DNA of 64,000 bases from Aquimarina amphilecti. Lineage in GTDB: Bacteria > Bacteroidota > Bacteroidia > Flavobacteriales > Flavobacteriaceae. The notes under the pieces were generated by a model. It was not told the DNA's origin, did not search any database, and saw only the letters and a program-made list of their open reading frames with translations. Below, in pieces: positions 54,870 through 63,239 of this stretch; positions within the stretch are counted from its first letter, which is position 1, and the number at the start of each line of letters is the position of its first letter. The DNA is taken from contig NZ_FOAB01000007.1 of NCBI RefSeq assembly GCF_900109375.1, positions 1-64,000 of the forward strand, read 5' to 3'. The translations under genes were made by a program, and so were the position numbers.

Positions 54870-55867
54870 ATATACTCTAATATCTTAGCATCAAAAGTAT
54901 CCTGATCACTAATAAATTTCATTTCTATTGGTTGATACCACAACGCTCCTTCTGAAAAATTAGAAGCCAATCTTACATAATCCTTTTCTGTAGTAACTAT
55001 ACAACTATGTTCTTTTAATCGATTAAGTTCAACATCTGTAAAATTATGATGATCCGGATAATTCAAATGGTTAAATTTTAAACCTAAAGAAGAATAATAT
55101 TCTAATAGAGGTTTTGGATTAGCAATTCCTGTTACAAGTGTAAATGAAGTATCTTTTAATGAAGATATTGATCGCTTTTTAGAACCACTAATAATATCCA
55201 AACTATAATCAATGGTAGAAAATAATAAAACCTGATTGCGTTTAATATTCAATTTTTTTTCTATGCTACTTTTCAATTCACTACTTATAGTATTAGGACA
55301 TTTAGTAACTATAATTATATCTGCTCTACTAGCTCCACTTCTAGGCTCTCTTAAGTTTCCTGTTGGCAAAACAATATCATTGCAATACAAATCGTAATAT
55401 GGTGTAAGCAAAATATAAAAACCTGCTTTTACTTTACGGTGCTGATAAGCATCATCTAACAAAATGACTTCTGGATTTATTTCTTGATTTCTTAAATTTA
55501 GTATCCCGTTACGTCGGTCAGCATCAACAGCAACCATAACATTTTTGAATTTGGTCTTAAATTGTAACGGTTCATCCCCTATATCCTTTGCAGCAGAATT
55601 AATCTGAACTAACTGAAAGCCTTTTGTCTCTCTTTTATAACCTCTACTCAATGTTGCTAACATCACCTTATCCTTTAACAATCTAATGAGATATTCAATC
55701 ATTGGAGATTTACCCGTACCACCCACACTTAAATTCCCCACTGCTATAACAGGAAAGTCATAAGAAATAGATTTCTTAATCCCGAAATCATATAATTTAT
55801 TACGCAACCAGGTTATGAAATAATAAACAGGAACAACAGGTAAAAGTATTTTTCTTAATAAATTCAA
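54860..55867 (-). CDS. lpxK: Tetraacyldisaccharide 4'-kinase
   Basis: The 335-residue membrane-associated P-loop kinase phosphorylates the lipid A precursor at the 4' position. N-terminal membrane segment ILLPVVPVYYFITWLRN, Walker A GNLSVGGTGKSPM, SRGYKRETKGF and the Walker B-type EVILLDDAYQHRKV are all present. Length is normal. The gene confirms a lipopolysaccharide-type outer membrane. It diverges from the Nif3 gene. Confidence 0.95.
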   Translation of the reverse strand: MNLLRKILLPVVPVYYFITWLRNKLYDFGIKKSISYDFPVIAVGNLSVGGTGKSPMIEYLIRLLKDKVMLATLSRGYKRETKGFQLVQINSAAKDIGDEPLQFKTKFKNVMVAVDADRRNGILNLRNQEINPEVILLDDAYQHRKVKAGFYILLTPYYDLYCNDIVLPTGNLREPRSGASRADIIIVTKCPNTISSELKSSIEKKLNIKRNQVLLFSTIDYSLDIISGSKKRSISSLKDTSFTLVTGIANPKPLLEYYSSLGLKFNHLNYPDHHNFTDVELNRLKEHSCIVTTEKDYVRLASNFSEGALWYQPIEMKFISDQDTFDAKILEYIKK

Positions 55868-55977
55868 ACGTACAGACTTACTTTTTATATTATGATAATG
55901 ACAAATGTATAAAACGAAACTTTGATTATTGACAAAAGTTTTTTTACATTCAATTTATATTTTAAAAATAGACACCA

Positions 55978-57072
55978 ATGCAAATTAAAGAGGTTATACA
56001 ACACCTTGAAACTTTAGCTCCAATGAAATATGCTGAAGATTTTGACAATGTAGGATTATTAGTTGGAGATAAAAAAACAACAGTTACAGGGATTCTTGTA
56101 ACACTAGATACTTTAGAAGTCATCATAGATGAAGCAATAGAAAAAAAATGTAACCTCATTGTAAGCTTTCATCCAATTGTTTTCAAAGGAATAAAGAAAT
56201 TTAATGGTAGTAACTATGTAGAACGAGTAGTTATGAAAGCCATCAAGCATGATATTGCTATTTTTGCAATCCATACCGCTTTAGACAATTCATACCATGG
56301 TGTAAACGATATGATGTGTGAACAACTCGGATTACTTAATCGTAAAATTTTAATCCCGCAAAGCGGAAGCATTAAAAAACTTGTCACTTTTACCCCAGAA
56401 AAGGAAGCTGATTCATTATTATCCGAATTGTTTAAAGCTGGAGCTGGAACTATTGGTAATTATGAAAATTGCAGCTTTTCTTCAAATGGAATAGGAACTT
56501 TTAAAGCTACCAAAAATGCAAATCCTTCTATTGGTGAAGTTGGAAAAACAAATCATGAAAAAGAAACCAAAATACAGATTACCTTTCCGAAACATCTAGA
56601 AAGTAAAATATTAAAATCCCTTCACGTCAATCATTCATATGAAGAAGTGGCTTATGAAATCACAACTTTAGAAAACAAAAACCAGCACATTGGGATGGGA
56701 ATGATTGGAGATTTACCCGAAGAAATGGAAGAAATAAAATTCCTAGAACATATAAAAAGGGTATTCAAGACAGGATGTGTGAGACATTCTCCATTATTAG
56801 GCAATTCTATTAAAAAAGTTGCCGTTTTAGGAGGTAGTGGTAGTTTTGCTATAAAAAATGCGCAAGCGGCTGGGGCAGATATATTTATAACTGCAGATTT
56901 AAAATATCATCAGTTCTATGAAGCAGAAAACAAACTAATTCTTGCAGATATTGGTCATTATGAAAGCGAACAGTACACAAAAAACCTAATTGTTAGTTAT
57001 CTTAGAAAAAAAATCAGTAATTTTGCAATCATTTTATCGGATAAAAATACCAATCCCATTCAATACATATAA
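55978..57072 (+). CDS. Nif3-like dinuclear metal-centre protein
   Basis: The 364-residue NIF3/YbgI-family protein has the opening EDFDNVGLLVGD, metal-binding IVSFHPIVFKG and FAIHTALDNSYHGVND, a central inserted PII-like domain (about residues 125-225) and a late GSGSFAIKNAQAAGADIFIT plus DIGHYESEQYT (second metal pair). Long forms like this occur in many bacteria. The family's function is unclear; a GTP cyclohydrolase annotation is often given without proof. The next gene starts three bases on. Confidence 0.92.
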   Translation: MQIKEVIQHLETLAPMKYAEDFDNVGLLVGDKKTTVTGILVTLDTLEVIIDEAIEKKCNLIVSFHPIVFKGIKKFNGSNYVERVVMKAIKHDIAIFAIHTALDNSYHGVNDMMCEQLGLLNRKILIPQSGSIKKLVTFTPEKEADSLLSELFKAGAGTIGNYENCSFSSNGIGTFKATKNANPSIGEVGKTNHEKETKIQITFPKHLESKILKSLHVNHSYEEVAYEITTLENKNQHIGMGMIGDLPEEMEEIKFLEHIKRVFKTGCVRHSPLLGNSIKKVAVLGGSGSFAIKNAQAAGADIFITADLKYHQFYEAENKLILADIGHYESEQYTKNLIVSYLRKKISNFAIILSDKNTNPIQYI

Positions 57073-57075
57073 AAT

Positions 57076-57855
57076 ATGGCAAAGAAAGAAGTTACTGTTG
57101 AGCAAAAATTAAGAGCACTATATGATTTGCAATTAATTGACTCTAGAGTTGATGAGATCAGAAATGTACGTGGAGAGCTTCCATTAGAGGTAGAAGATCT
57201 TGAAGATGAAGTAGCCGGATTAAACAAAAGATTAGAAAAACTTAATACCGACCTTGAAACTATTGATGAAGGTATTAAAACTAAGAAAAACCTAATCGAA
57301 GAAGCTAAATCCTTGATTAAAAAATACGGAGAGCAACAAAAAAATGTGCGTAACAATCGTGAGTACAACTCTCTAAGTAAGGAAATGGAATTTCAAGAGC
57401 TTGAAATCCAACTATCCGAAAAACACATTAAGGAATTCAAGGTTCAAATAGTTCAAAAAAACGAGATTATAGACCAAACCAAAGAGCGTCTAACAGAACG
57501 AAACAAACACCTTACTCATAAAAAAGGTGAACTTGACGCTATTCTTGCTGAAACTGAAAAAGAAGAACAAGCATTAATTGCTAAGTCTGAAGATTTCCAG
57601 AACAACATCGATGAAAGATTGGTAGCTGCTTATAAAAGAATAAGAAATAATGTGAAGAATGGCCTAGCTGTTGTACCTATTGAGCGTGGAGCTTCTGGAG
57701 GTTCTTTTTTTACGATTCCTCCGCAAGTTCAAATGGAAATTGCTTCTCGCAAAAAAATCATTACAGATGAACACAGTGGACGTATCTTAGTAGATCAAGC
57801 ATTAGCACAAGAAGAAAAAGAAAAAATGGAGACAATGTTTTCTAAATTGTCGTAA
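57076..57855 (+). CDS. Coiled-coil protein of the C4-type zinc ribbon (DUF164) family lacking its cysteines
   Basis: The 259-residue protein has a long antiparallel coiled coil (about 5-180) with KNVRNNREYNSLSKEME, a conserved family block, then a C-terminal domain. In most relatives this end is a zinc ribbon with CxxC...CxxC; here it reads GASGGSFFTIPPQ and DEHSGRILVD, i.e. the first pair is replaced by Ala/Gly and Ser, and the second by Asp and Ser, so zinc binding is lost while the surrounding residues remain. It sits three bases after the Nif3 gene, a usual pair. Confidence 0.88.
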   Translation: MAKKEVTVEQKLRALYDLQLIDSRVDEIRNVRGELPLEVEDLEDEVAGLNKRLEKLNTDLETIDEGIKTKKNLIEEAKSLIKKYGEQQKNVRNNREYNSLSKEMEFQELEIQLSEKHIKEFKVQIVQKNEIIDQTKERLTERNKHLTHKKGELDAILAETEKEEQALIAKSEDFQNNIDERLVAAYKRIRNNVKNGLAVVPIERGASGGSFFTIPPQVQMEIASRKKIITDEHSGRILVDQALAQEEKEKMETMFSKLS

Positions 57856-57882
57856 TAAACCTATTTTTTTATATAATATTAT

Positions 57883-57910
57883 AGCCTCAGATATTTCTGA
57901 GGCTTTTTTA
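57883..57910 (+). terminator. Intrinsic terminator
   Basis: AGCCTCAGA (57883-57891) pairs with TCTGAGGCT (57896-57904) around TATT, followed by six T. It ends the Nif3 and zinc-ribbon-family transcript. Confidence 0.93.
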
Positions 57911-57932
57911 TTTTTACATAATTTCAAAACAA

Positions 57933-59174
57933 ATGAATAACCTCTTAATTATAGGCAAAGTATGGCCAGAACCCAACTCCTCTGCTGCAGGAAGTAGAAT
58001 GTTGCAATTAATTAAACTATTCATATCTAAAGGTTTTGAAATTACTTTTGCCAGTACTGCCGCAGAAAGTGATCACATGCACAACATAGAAATACTTGGA
58101 GTTAAGAAGATCAGCATAACAATTAACAATAATAGTTTTGATGATTTCATAAATAACCTAAGACCTGAAATCGTCATGTTTGACAGATTCATGTCTGAAG
58201 AGCAGTTTGGATGGAGAGTCACAAAACACTGCCCACAGGCTGTAAGAATTTTAAACACAGAAGATCTCCATAGCCTAAGAAAAACCAGAAAAGAAGCTTT
58301 CAAAAAAGGAATTGATTTTAAATTTTCTGATTTAAAATCCAGTGATATAACAAAAAGAGAGATAGCCAGCATCTACCGCTCTGATCTTTCTTTAATAATT
58401 TCTGACGCCGAAATAAACATACTACAAAAACATTTCAACATAAAAAAAGAACTACTACACCACCTTCCTTTTTTACTAGATCCAATTACTTCAGAAATAA
58501 AAAATAACTGGGATTCTTATGACCAAAGAAATCACTTCGTAACTATTGGAAATTTTAGACATGAACCAAATTGGAATAGTGTTTTATATCTAAAAGAAAC
58601 CATTTGGCCTTTAATAAAAAAACAATTACCAGAAACAGAGCTTCACATATACGGAGCTTACCCACCTCCAAAAGCCACACAACTTCACAGCCCTAGCCAA
58701 GGCTTCTATATAAAAGGCTGGACAGAAGATGCAGAATTAGTTATGAAAAAAGCGAGAGTATGTCTTGCTCCTCTGCGTTTTGGAGCAGGAATCAAAGGCA
58801 AATTATCCGAAGCAATGCTATGCGGCACCCCAAGCGTAACAACGACAATTGGAGCAGAAGGAATGCTTGATGAAGATTCTGATTGGAATGGCTTCATTAA
58901 GGACTCACCAGAAGAGTTCGCCAATGCTGCTGTGAGATTACACAACACTAAAAACATATGGTATCAAGCGCAACAAAACGGAATAGAAATAATTAATACT
59001 AAATTTAAAAAAGAAGAACTTGGTGATCAATTTATAAAACAAGTCGTCGCACTAAAAAACAATCTTAAAGAACATCGTACCAAAAATTTTATTGGCTCCA
59101 TGTTACAATATCATACTATGCGAAGTACAGAGTTCATGTCCAGATGGATCGAAGAAAAGAACAAGCAAGATTAG
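57933..59174 (+). CDS. Glycosyltransferase (GT-B fold, family 4-like)
   Basis: The 413-residue cytoplasmic protein opens LLIIGKVWPEPNSSAAGSRM, as GT-B enzymes acting on nucleotide sugars do, and the C-terminal donor site is CLAPLRFGAGIKGKLSEAML with CGTPSVTTTIGAEGM (Glu in GIKGKLSEA-like position; usual ExFGxxxxE equivalent). A middle block ITIGNFRHEPNWNSVLYLKE (in part) is typical. The acceptor (surface polysaccharide, LPS or other) is unknown. Its stop overlaps that of the convergent membrane-protein gene. Confidence 0.82.
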   Translation: MNNLLIIGKVWPEPNSSAAGSRMLQLIKLFISKGFEITFASTAAESDHMHNIEILGVKKISITINNNSFDDFINNLRPEIVMFDRFMSEEQFGWRVTKHCPQAVRILNTEDLHSLRKTRKEAFKKGIDFKFSDLKSSDITKREIASIYRSDLSLIISDAEINILQKHFNIKKELLHHLPFLLDPITSEIKNNWDSYDQRNHFVTIGNFRHEPNWNSVLYLKETIWPLIKKQLPETELHIYGAYPPPKATQLHSPSQGFYIKGWTEDAELVMKKARVCLAPLRFGAGIKGKLSEAMLCGTPSVTTTIGAEGMLDEDSDWNGFIKDSPEEFANAAVRLHNTKNIWYQAQQNGIEIINTKFKKEELGDQFIKQVVALKNNLKEHRTKNFIGSMLQYHTMRSTEFMSRWIEEKNKQD

Positions 59175-59734
59175 TGCCCTAATAGATTCACAAATAATTG
59201 ATCAATACCAAAAAACAAAACCATCAGCAAAAACACATACCCTACTATTTTCAACCTATTAATTCTAGATTTCCCTTCAGCATTTGATTTAAAATCCATA
59301 ATTACACTTACCACCTTAGCAATTTTATCTTTATTCAAAAAGAGCACTAACAACAATAAACAAAAATACAGAACCGCACTAGCCATTGCACCATAAGTAT
59401 CAAAGAACACAGCATCAAAAACAATTATATTCAATAAAATAGGAATAAGAATAAAGACCCCTAACAACTTCGTCTTACCAAACAGTAATAATAAAGCTCC
59501 TAGCAATTGAGAAACACCAATAAATAGTATGTAAGAGTAAGAGTACCCCATAAAAGTCCAAGCCAAATCAAAACCCTCAACCTCAACTAGTGGAATATTT
59601 GAAATTTCATCAGGTAAATTTCCTCTTCTATAAAACTGCCCTCCTAATAATTTACCAGAGCCATAAATAGTAATTAAAACAAAAACATACCACCTAGCAG
59701 CAAGCTCTATATAATAAAAAATTTTCGACTTCAT
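59171..59734 (-). CDS. DoxX-like membrane protein
   Basis: The 187-residue protein has about five membrane helices. The opening AARWYVFVLITIYGSGKLLG, an Arg before helix 1 and a Gly-x-x-Lys-Leu at its end, is like DoxX-family proteins, which occur in many processes and have no general function. Start chosen is ATG at 59734; an earlier GTG nine codons upstream is possible. Stop codons of this gene and the glycosyltransferase overlap (59171-59174). Confidence 0.6.
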   Translation of the reverse strand: MKSKIFYYIELAARWYVFVLITIYGSGKLLGGQFYRRGNLPDEISNIPLVEVEGFDLAWTFMGYSYSYILFIGVSQLLGALLLLFGKTKLLGVFILIPILLNIIVFDAVFFDTYGAMASAVLYFCLLLLVLFLNKDKIAKVVSVIMDFKSNAEGKSRINRLKIVGYVFLLMVLFFGIDQLFVNLLGH

Positions 59735-59800
59735 CTTACAGGTTTCCCTATAAGACGACACAAAATAAACACAGGTTACAAAGATTCAATAATTTCGAAC

Positions 59801-59833
59801 AAAAAAAGCCTCTCCACATAAGTGAAGAAGCTT
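59801..59833 (-). terminator. rpsT terminator
   Basis: On the minus strand AAGCTTCTTCAC pairs with GTGGAGAGGCTT (two G-U pairs) around TTAT, then seven T. It ends the rpsT transcript. Confidence 0.9.
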
Positions 59834-59863
59834 ACTATCTTTTTTAAGAGTCTCTTTTAAATA

Positions 59864-60112
59864 TTAAAGAGCAGCTACGTACTTAGCTAATTTTGATTTT
59901 AAATTAGCAGCTTTATTATTATGTATAATATTACGCTTTGCCAATCTATCAATCATAGAAACAACAGAAGGAAACAAAGTTTCAGCTTCTTTCTTATCAG
60001 CTTCACGTAATTTTTTGATAGCATTACGTGTGGTTTTATGCTGATATTTATTTCTAAGACGCTTAGTCTCACTATTTCTAATTCTCTTTAATGCTGACTT
60101 ATGATTTGCCAT
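59864..60112 (-). CDS. rpsT: 30S ribosomal protein S20
   Basis: The 82-residue basic protein binds 16S rRNA near the base of helix 44. It starts [20 protein letters not shown], as S20 proteins do, is almost entirely helical and Lys/Arg-rich, and ends with [16 protein letters not shown]. No promoter box is visible in the 35 bases between it and the tRNA-Glu gene, so it is probably transcribed with the tRNAs. Confidence 0.95.
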   Translation of the reverse strand: MANHKSALKRIRNSETKRLRNKYQHKTTRNAIKKLREADKKEAETLFPSVVSMIDRLAKRNIIHNNKAANLKSKLAKYVAAL

Positions 60113-60147
60113 CTTTTCTTTATTAAATTTCTTTACTATAAAATTTG

Positions 60148-60219
60148 TAGCCCGTAGGGGAATCGAACCCCTCTTACCAGGATGAAAACCTGGCGTCCTA
60201 GCCGATAGACGAACGGGCC
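60148..60219 (-). tRNA. tRNA-Glu (TTC), copy 2 of 2 in transcription order
   Basis: On the minus strand, a 72-base cloverleaf: acceptor GGCCCGT / ACGGGCT (first pair G-U), anticodon arm CCAGG-TTTTCAT-CCTGG with anticodon TTC (complement at 60184-60186), and T arm GGGG-TTCGATT-CCCC. CCA is not encoded. Sequence is identical to the other copy at 60287-60358. Confidence 0.95.
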
Positions 60220-60239
60220 ATTTCCTTTTTCAAGGATTG

Positions 60240-60270
60240 CAAATTTATAGCTTTCACTCTAAACTTGCAA
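60240..60270 (-). promoter_or_regulatory. Promoter of the downstream tRNA-Glu copy
   Basis: Minus strand TTG (60268-60270), 20 bases, then exact TAAATTTG (60240-60247), in the 67-base spacer between the two tRNA genes. It would also serve rpsT. Confidence 0.65.
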
Positions 60271-60286
60271 TTAATTTTTTAATTCG

Positions 60287-60358
60287 TAGCCCGTAGGGGA
60301 ATCGAACCCCTCTTACCAGGATGAAAACCTGGCGTCCTAGCCGATAGACGAACGGGCC
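60287..60358 (-). tRNA. tRNA-Glu (TTC), copy 1 of 2 in transcription order
   Basis: An identical 72-base copy of the tRNA at 60148-60219, anticodon TTC (complement at 60323-60325). Identity extends only one or two bases into the flanks, so this is a tandem gene duplication rather than part of a longer repeat. Confidence 0.95.
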
Positions 60359-60383
60359 ATAGTTGTTTGTCTAATTGCGGATG

Positions 60384-60414
60384 CAAAAATACAACTATTT
60401 TTTAATGGCGCAAG
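60384..60414 (-). promoter_or_regulatory. Promoter of the first tRNA-Glu copy
   Basis: Minus strand CTTG with TTG at 60411-60413, exactly 19 bases, then TATTTTTG (60384-60391): one of the two best consensus promoters in the window. It lies just after the proS stop codon. Confidence 0.8.
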
Positions 60415-60437
60415 TGTTATTTTATTTTTTTCTAAAA

Positions 60438-61916
60438 TTAATATGCTTTCGCAAATAACACCCTTACTTTAGAGGGGTTTCCACTATACACACAGCTACC
60501 ATTTTCTTCTTTTGCATCAAATGGAATACATCGTATTGTAGCTTTTGTCAACTCCTTGATCTTTTGCTCAGTCTCAATGGTTCCGTCCCAATGAGCTGAC
60601 ACAAAACCACCTTTCTTTTCTAAAACCTCCTTAAACTCATCAAATGAAGAAACCTCAGTAATATGATCATCTCTAAATTGAGTAGCTTTTTGATGTAAAC
60701 TCTCTTGAATTTCTTTTAACAAGGATTCGATAGTAGCTACTACTTCATTCTTGTCTACGAATTCTTTAGAAAGTGTATCTCGTCTAGCCAACTCTACCGT
60801 ACCTTTTTCCAAATCTTTAGGTCCAATAGCTATCCTCAAAGGAACTCCCTGAAGCTCATACTGAGCAAACTTAGCTCCTGGTCTATGCGTATCTCTATTA
60901 TCAAACTTTACAGAAACACCTTTAGACTTCAAATCGGTTACCAATTCGTTTGCTACTTCTGAGATTTGATTCAATTGTTCCTCTCCTTTATATATAGGAA
61001 CTATAACTACCTGTATTGGAGCAAGATTAGGAGGTAACACCAATCCCTTATCATCACTATGAGTCATTATTAAAGCCCCCATCAATCTAGTAGAAACACC
61101 CCAAGAAGTAGCCCATACATAATCAAGTTTACCTTCTTTAGAAGTAAATTTCACATCAAAAGCTTTTGCAAAGTTTTGACCCAAGAAATGTGAAGTTCCA
61201 GCCTGTAGTGCCTTACCATCCTGCATTAGCGCCTCAATACAATAAGTATCTTCAGCCCCTGCAAAACGCTCACTTTCTGTTTTTCTTCCTTTAATAACGG
61301 GAATAGCCATGAATTCCTCTACAAAATCCGCATACACATTATTCATTTGTTCAGTTTCAGCGATCGCCTCTTGTCTTGTCTCATGAGCTGTATGACCTTC
61401 TTGCCATAAAAACTCTGCCGTTCTTAAAAATAATCGAGTTCTCATCTCCCATCTAACAACATTAGCCCATTGATTAATTAAAATCGGCAAATCTCTATAG
61501 GATTGAACCCAACCTTTATATGTATTCCAAATAATAGCTTCTGAAGTAGGTCTAACAATTAGTTCTTCTTCTAATTTTGCTTTTGGATCAACTATTAACT
61601 TTGACGCATCTTCTGGATCAGTTTTCAATCTATAATGAGTTACTACAGCACATTCTTTAGCAAACCCTTCAGCATTTTTTTCTTCTGCCTCAAATAAACT
61701 TTTAGGTACAAAAAGTGGAAAATATGCGTTTTGGTGTCCAGTTTCCTTAAACTTTCTATCTAATTCCGCTTGCATTTTTTCCCAAATTGCATACCCATAG
61801 GGTTTAATAACCATACAACCTCTTACCGCCGAATTCTCAGCTAAATCAGCCTTTACGACCAATTCGTTATACCATTTAGAATAATCTTCACTACGTTTTG
61901 TTAGATTTTTGCTCAT
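60438..61916 (-). CDS. proS: Proline--tRNA ligase (archaeal/eukaryotic-type)
   Basis: The 492-residue class II synthetase lacks the editing insert of the long bacterial form and matches the shorter type used by Bacteroidota: [19 protein letters not shown] (in part), NAYFPLFVP (motif 1 area), [38 protein letters not shown] (motif 2) and [20 protein letters not shown] (motif 3, in part). Anticodon-binding and C-terminal zinc-type domains follow. Divergent from the lipoprotein gene at 62016 with overlapping promoters. Confidence 0.96.
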   Translation of the reverse strand: MSKNLTKRSEDYSKWYNELVVKADLAENSAVRGCMVIKPYGYAIWEKMQAELDRKFKETGHQNAYFPLFVPKSLFEAEEKNAEGFAKECAVVTHYRLKTDPEDASKLIVDPKAKLEEELIVRPTSEAIIWNTYKGWVQSYRDLPILINQWANVVRWEMRTRLFLRTAEFLWQEGHTAHETRQEAIAETEQMNNVYADFVEEFMAIPVIKGRKTESERFAGAEDTYCIEALMQDGKALQAGTSHFLGQNFAKAFDVKFTSKEGKLDYVWATSWGVSTRLMGALIMTHSDDKGLVLPPNLAPIQVVIVPIYKGEEQLNQISEVANELVTDLKSKGVSVKFDNRDTHRPGAKFAQYELQGVPLRIAIGPKDLEKGTVELARRDTLSKEFVDKNEVVATIESLLKEIQESLHQKATQFRDDHITEVSSFDEFKEVLEKKGGFVSAHWDGTIETEQKIKELTKATIRCIPFDAKEENGSCVYSGNPSKVRVLFAKAY

Positions 61917-61970
61917 AACCTGCTATTTGGCACAAATGTTGTGACTTTGTTAAATAAAAAATAGTTAGGG

Positions 61971-61988
61971 CAAAACTAACTAAATTTG
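61971..61988. promoter_or_regulatory. Face-to-face -7 boxes of proS and the downstream lipoprotein gene
   Basis: Minus strand TAGTTTTG (61971-61978) for proS and plus strand TAAATTTG (61981-61988) for the lipoprotein are both exact -7 boxes, separated by two bases, so polymerase could bind only one at a time. TTG elements lie 17 or 20 bases upstream for proS; none is clear for the other. The lipoprotein gene also has AAGGAG just before its ATG, unusual here. Confidence 0.55.
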
Positions 61989-62015
61989 TATTGTTCAACA
62001 ATAAAATAAGGAGAT

Positions 62016-63101
62016 ATGCGACTTAAAAATTATTTTCAAAAAAATGGAGCTGTTGGGACCTTCCTTGCAGCCTCTCTACTTATGTTGACATCTTGCGGTT
62101 CTTATGAGTATGCATCTTACGACGATGGTATTTATGGCGAAGCAAGAAGCCAAAGAAGTTATGAACCACAACCAACCACAACCAAAACAGAAACTAATTC
62201 TAATTATTATTCTAATTACTTTTCAGAAAAATCTGCTCAGATTGACAATGTTATAGAGCAGGAAGCTATTTTTACAGATATAGATTCTTATTCTAGTGAA
62301 AATTATAATCCTTCTGACACAACTAATGTGGCCTTAGCTTATGAATCTGGACAACCTGCATGGGGTAGTGATTATGATGAAGTATCGGTAAATATAATCA
62401 ACACCGGATGGAATAACTGGGGATATAATGCCTGGGGACCTGGTATAGGCTGGGGATGGAACAACTGGGGATATAATTCTTGGGGATGGAATGCTGGATG
62501 GGGACCTGGATTCGGATGGGGATGGAATGCCGGATGGGGATGGAACGCTGGATTTGGATATGGAAATCCCTATTGGTATGGTGGTGGATTTTGGTGTCCT
62601 CCTTATTACAATTATGGATATGGCTCATTTGGAAGAAATCGAATCGCATATAATAGAGGTCTAAGAAATCGAGGATTTAGAAACGCATATGCAAGCAATT
62701 ACAGAAGTAGAAGTACTTATAATTCTAGATCAAGAAACTATAGCAATAATAGATCACGAAGTCGTTCATACAATAGTAGAAGTAACTATAATAATAGAAG
62801 AAGGATTTCTGCTAATAACAATAGAAGAACAAGAACCTCAACGTATTCAGGAGGAACTAGATCATCCAATAGTGGCACATATTCTCGATCAAGACCTAAT
62901 ACCTCTAACAGAAGTAACACTAGATCCTACAGAGGAAGCTCTAGAAGCAGTTCAGGAACGAGAAGTTATTCTGGATCAAGAAGCGGAAGCAGCAGAAGCT
63001 CCGGATCCTACAGAAGCAGCAGTAGTAGATCTAGTAGAAGTAGTGGATCCAGATCTAGCGGTAGTCGTGGAGGAAGAAGCAGTCGTGGAGGAAGAGGTTA
63101 A
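62016..63101 (+). CDS. Lipoprotein with Gly/Trp/Asn-rich middle and Arg/Ser-rich tail
   Basis: The 361-residue protein has a lipoprotein signal ending LTSC (Cys27). Residues ~130-195 are built of WG, GWN and GYG repeats (GWNNWGYNAWGPG, GWGWNAGWG), and the last ~150 residues are mainly Arg, Ser, Asn, Gly and Tyr, with long runs of RS and SR pairs ending RGGRG. No enzyme domain is visible. Relatives in flavobacteria are often mislabelled vitellogenin. The tail would be strongly basic and disordered. Similar codons make the other frames look coding; the lipoprotein signal, ribosome site and promoter favour this frame. Confidence 0.8.
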   Translation: MRLKNYFQKNGAVGTFLAASLLMLTSCGSYEYASYDDGIYGEARSQRSYEPQPTTTKTETNSNYYSNYFSEKSAQIDNVIEQEAIFTDIDSYSSENYNPSDTTNVALAYESGQPAWGSDYDEVSVNIINTGWNNWGYNAWGPGIGWGWNNWGYNSWGWNAGWGPGFGWGWNAGWGWNAGFGYGNPYWYGGGFWCPPYYNYGYGSFGRNRIAYNRGLRNRGFRNAYASNYRSRSTYNSRSRNYSNNRSRSRSYNSRSNYNNRRRISANNNRRTRTSTYSGGTRSSNSGTYSRSRPNTSNRSNTRSYRGSSRSSSGTRSYSGSRSGSSRSSGSYRSSSSRSSRSSGSRSSGSRGGRSSRGGRG

Positions 63102-63146
63102 AACTTTCTTTAAAATTTCAAAAAAAAATAAATTTATTCGATTTAG

Positions 63147-63218
63147 ATAGGGATGCAACTCATTACAAAGTGGTATCCCTATTTAAACCATTAACCTGTT
63201 ATGTAACAACAACAGGTT
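63147..63218 (+). other. Two hairpins between the Arg/Ser-rich lipoprotein and the OmpP1-like gene
   Basis: ATAGGGAT (63147-63154) pairs with ATCCCTAT (63175-63182) and AACCTGTT (63193-63200) with AACAGGTT (63211-63218). Neither is followed by a strong T tract, so they may be weak terminators or part of a leader for the next gene, whose ATG is at 63240. Confidence 0.5.
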
Positions 63219-63239
63219 TATCAAATATTGCAACATATT

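Noticed and set aside
60148..60358. Tandem 72-base direct repeat that might mark an integration site
   Set aside because: Both copies are complete tRNA-Glu genes with promoters, the spacer is only 67 bases, and no integrase or mobile gene is near.
62689..63150. Long acidic open frame (153 codons) in the frame one base off within the Arg/Ser-rich lipoprotein gene
   Set aside because: It is a by-product of the AGA/AGT-type codon repeats; the real frame has signal peptide, lipobox, ribosome site and promoter, and this one has none.
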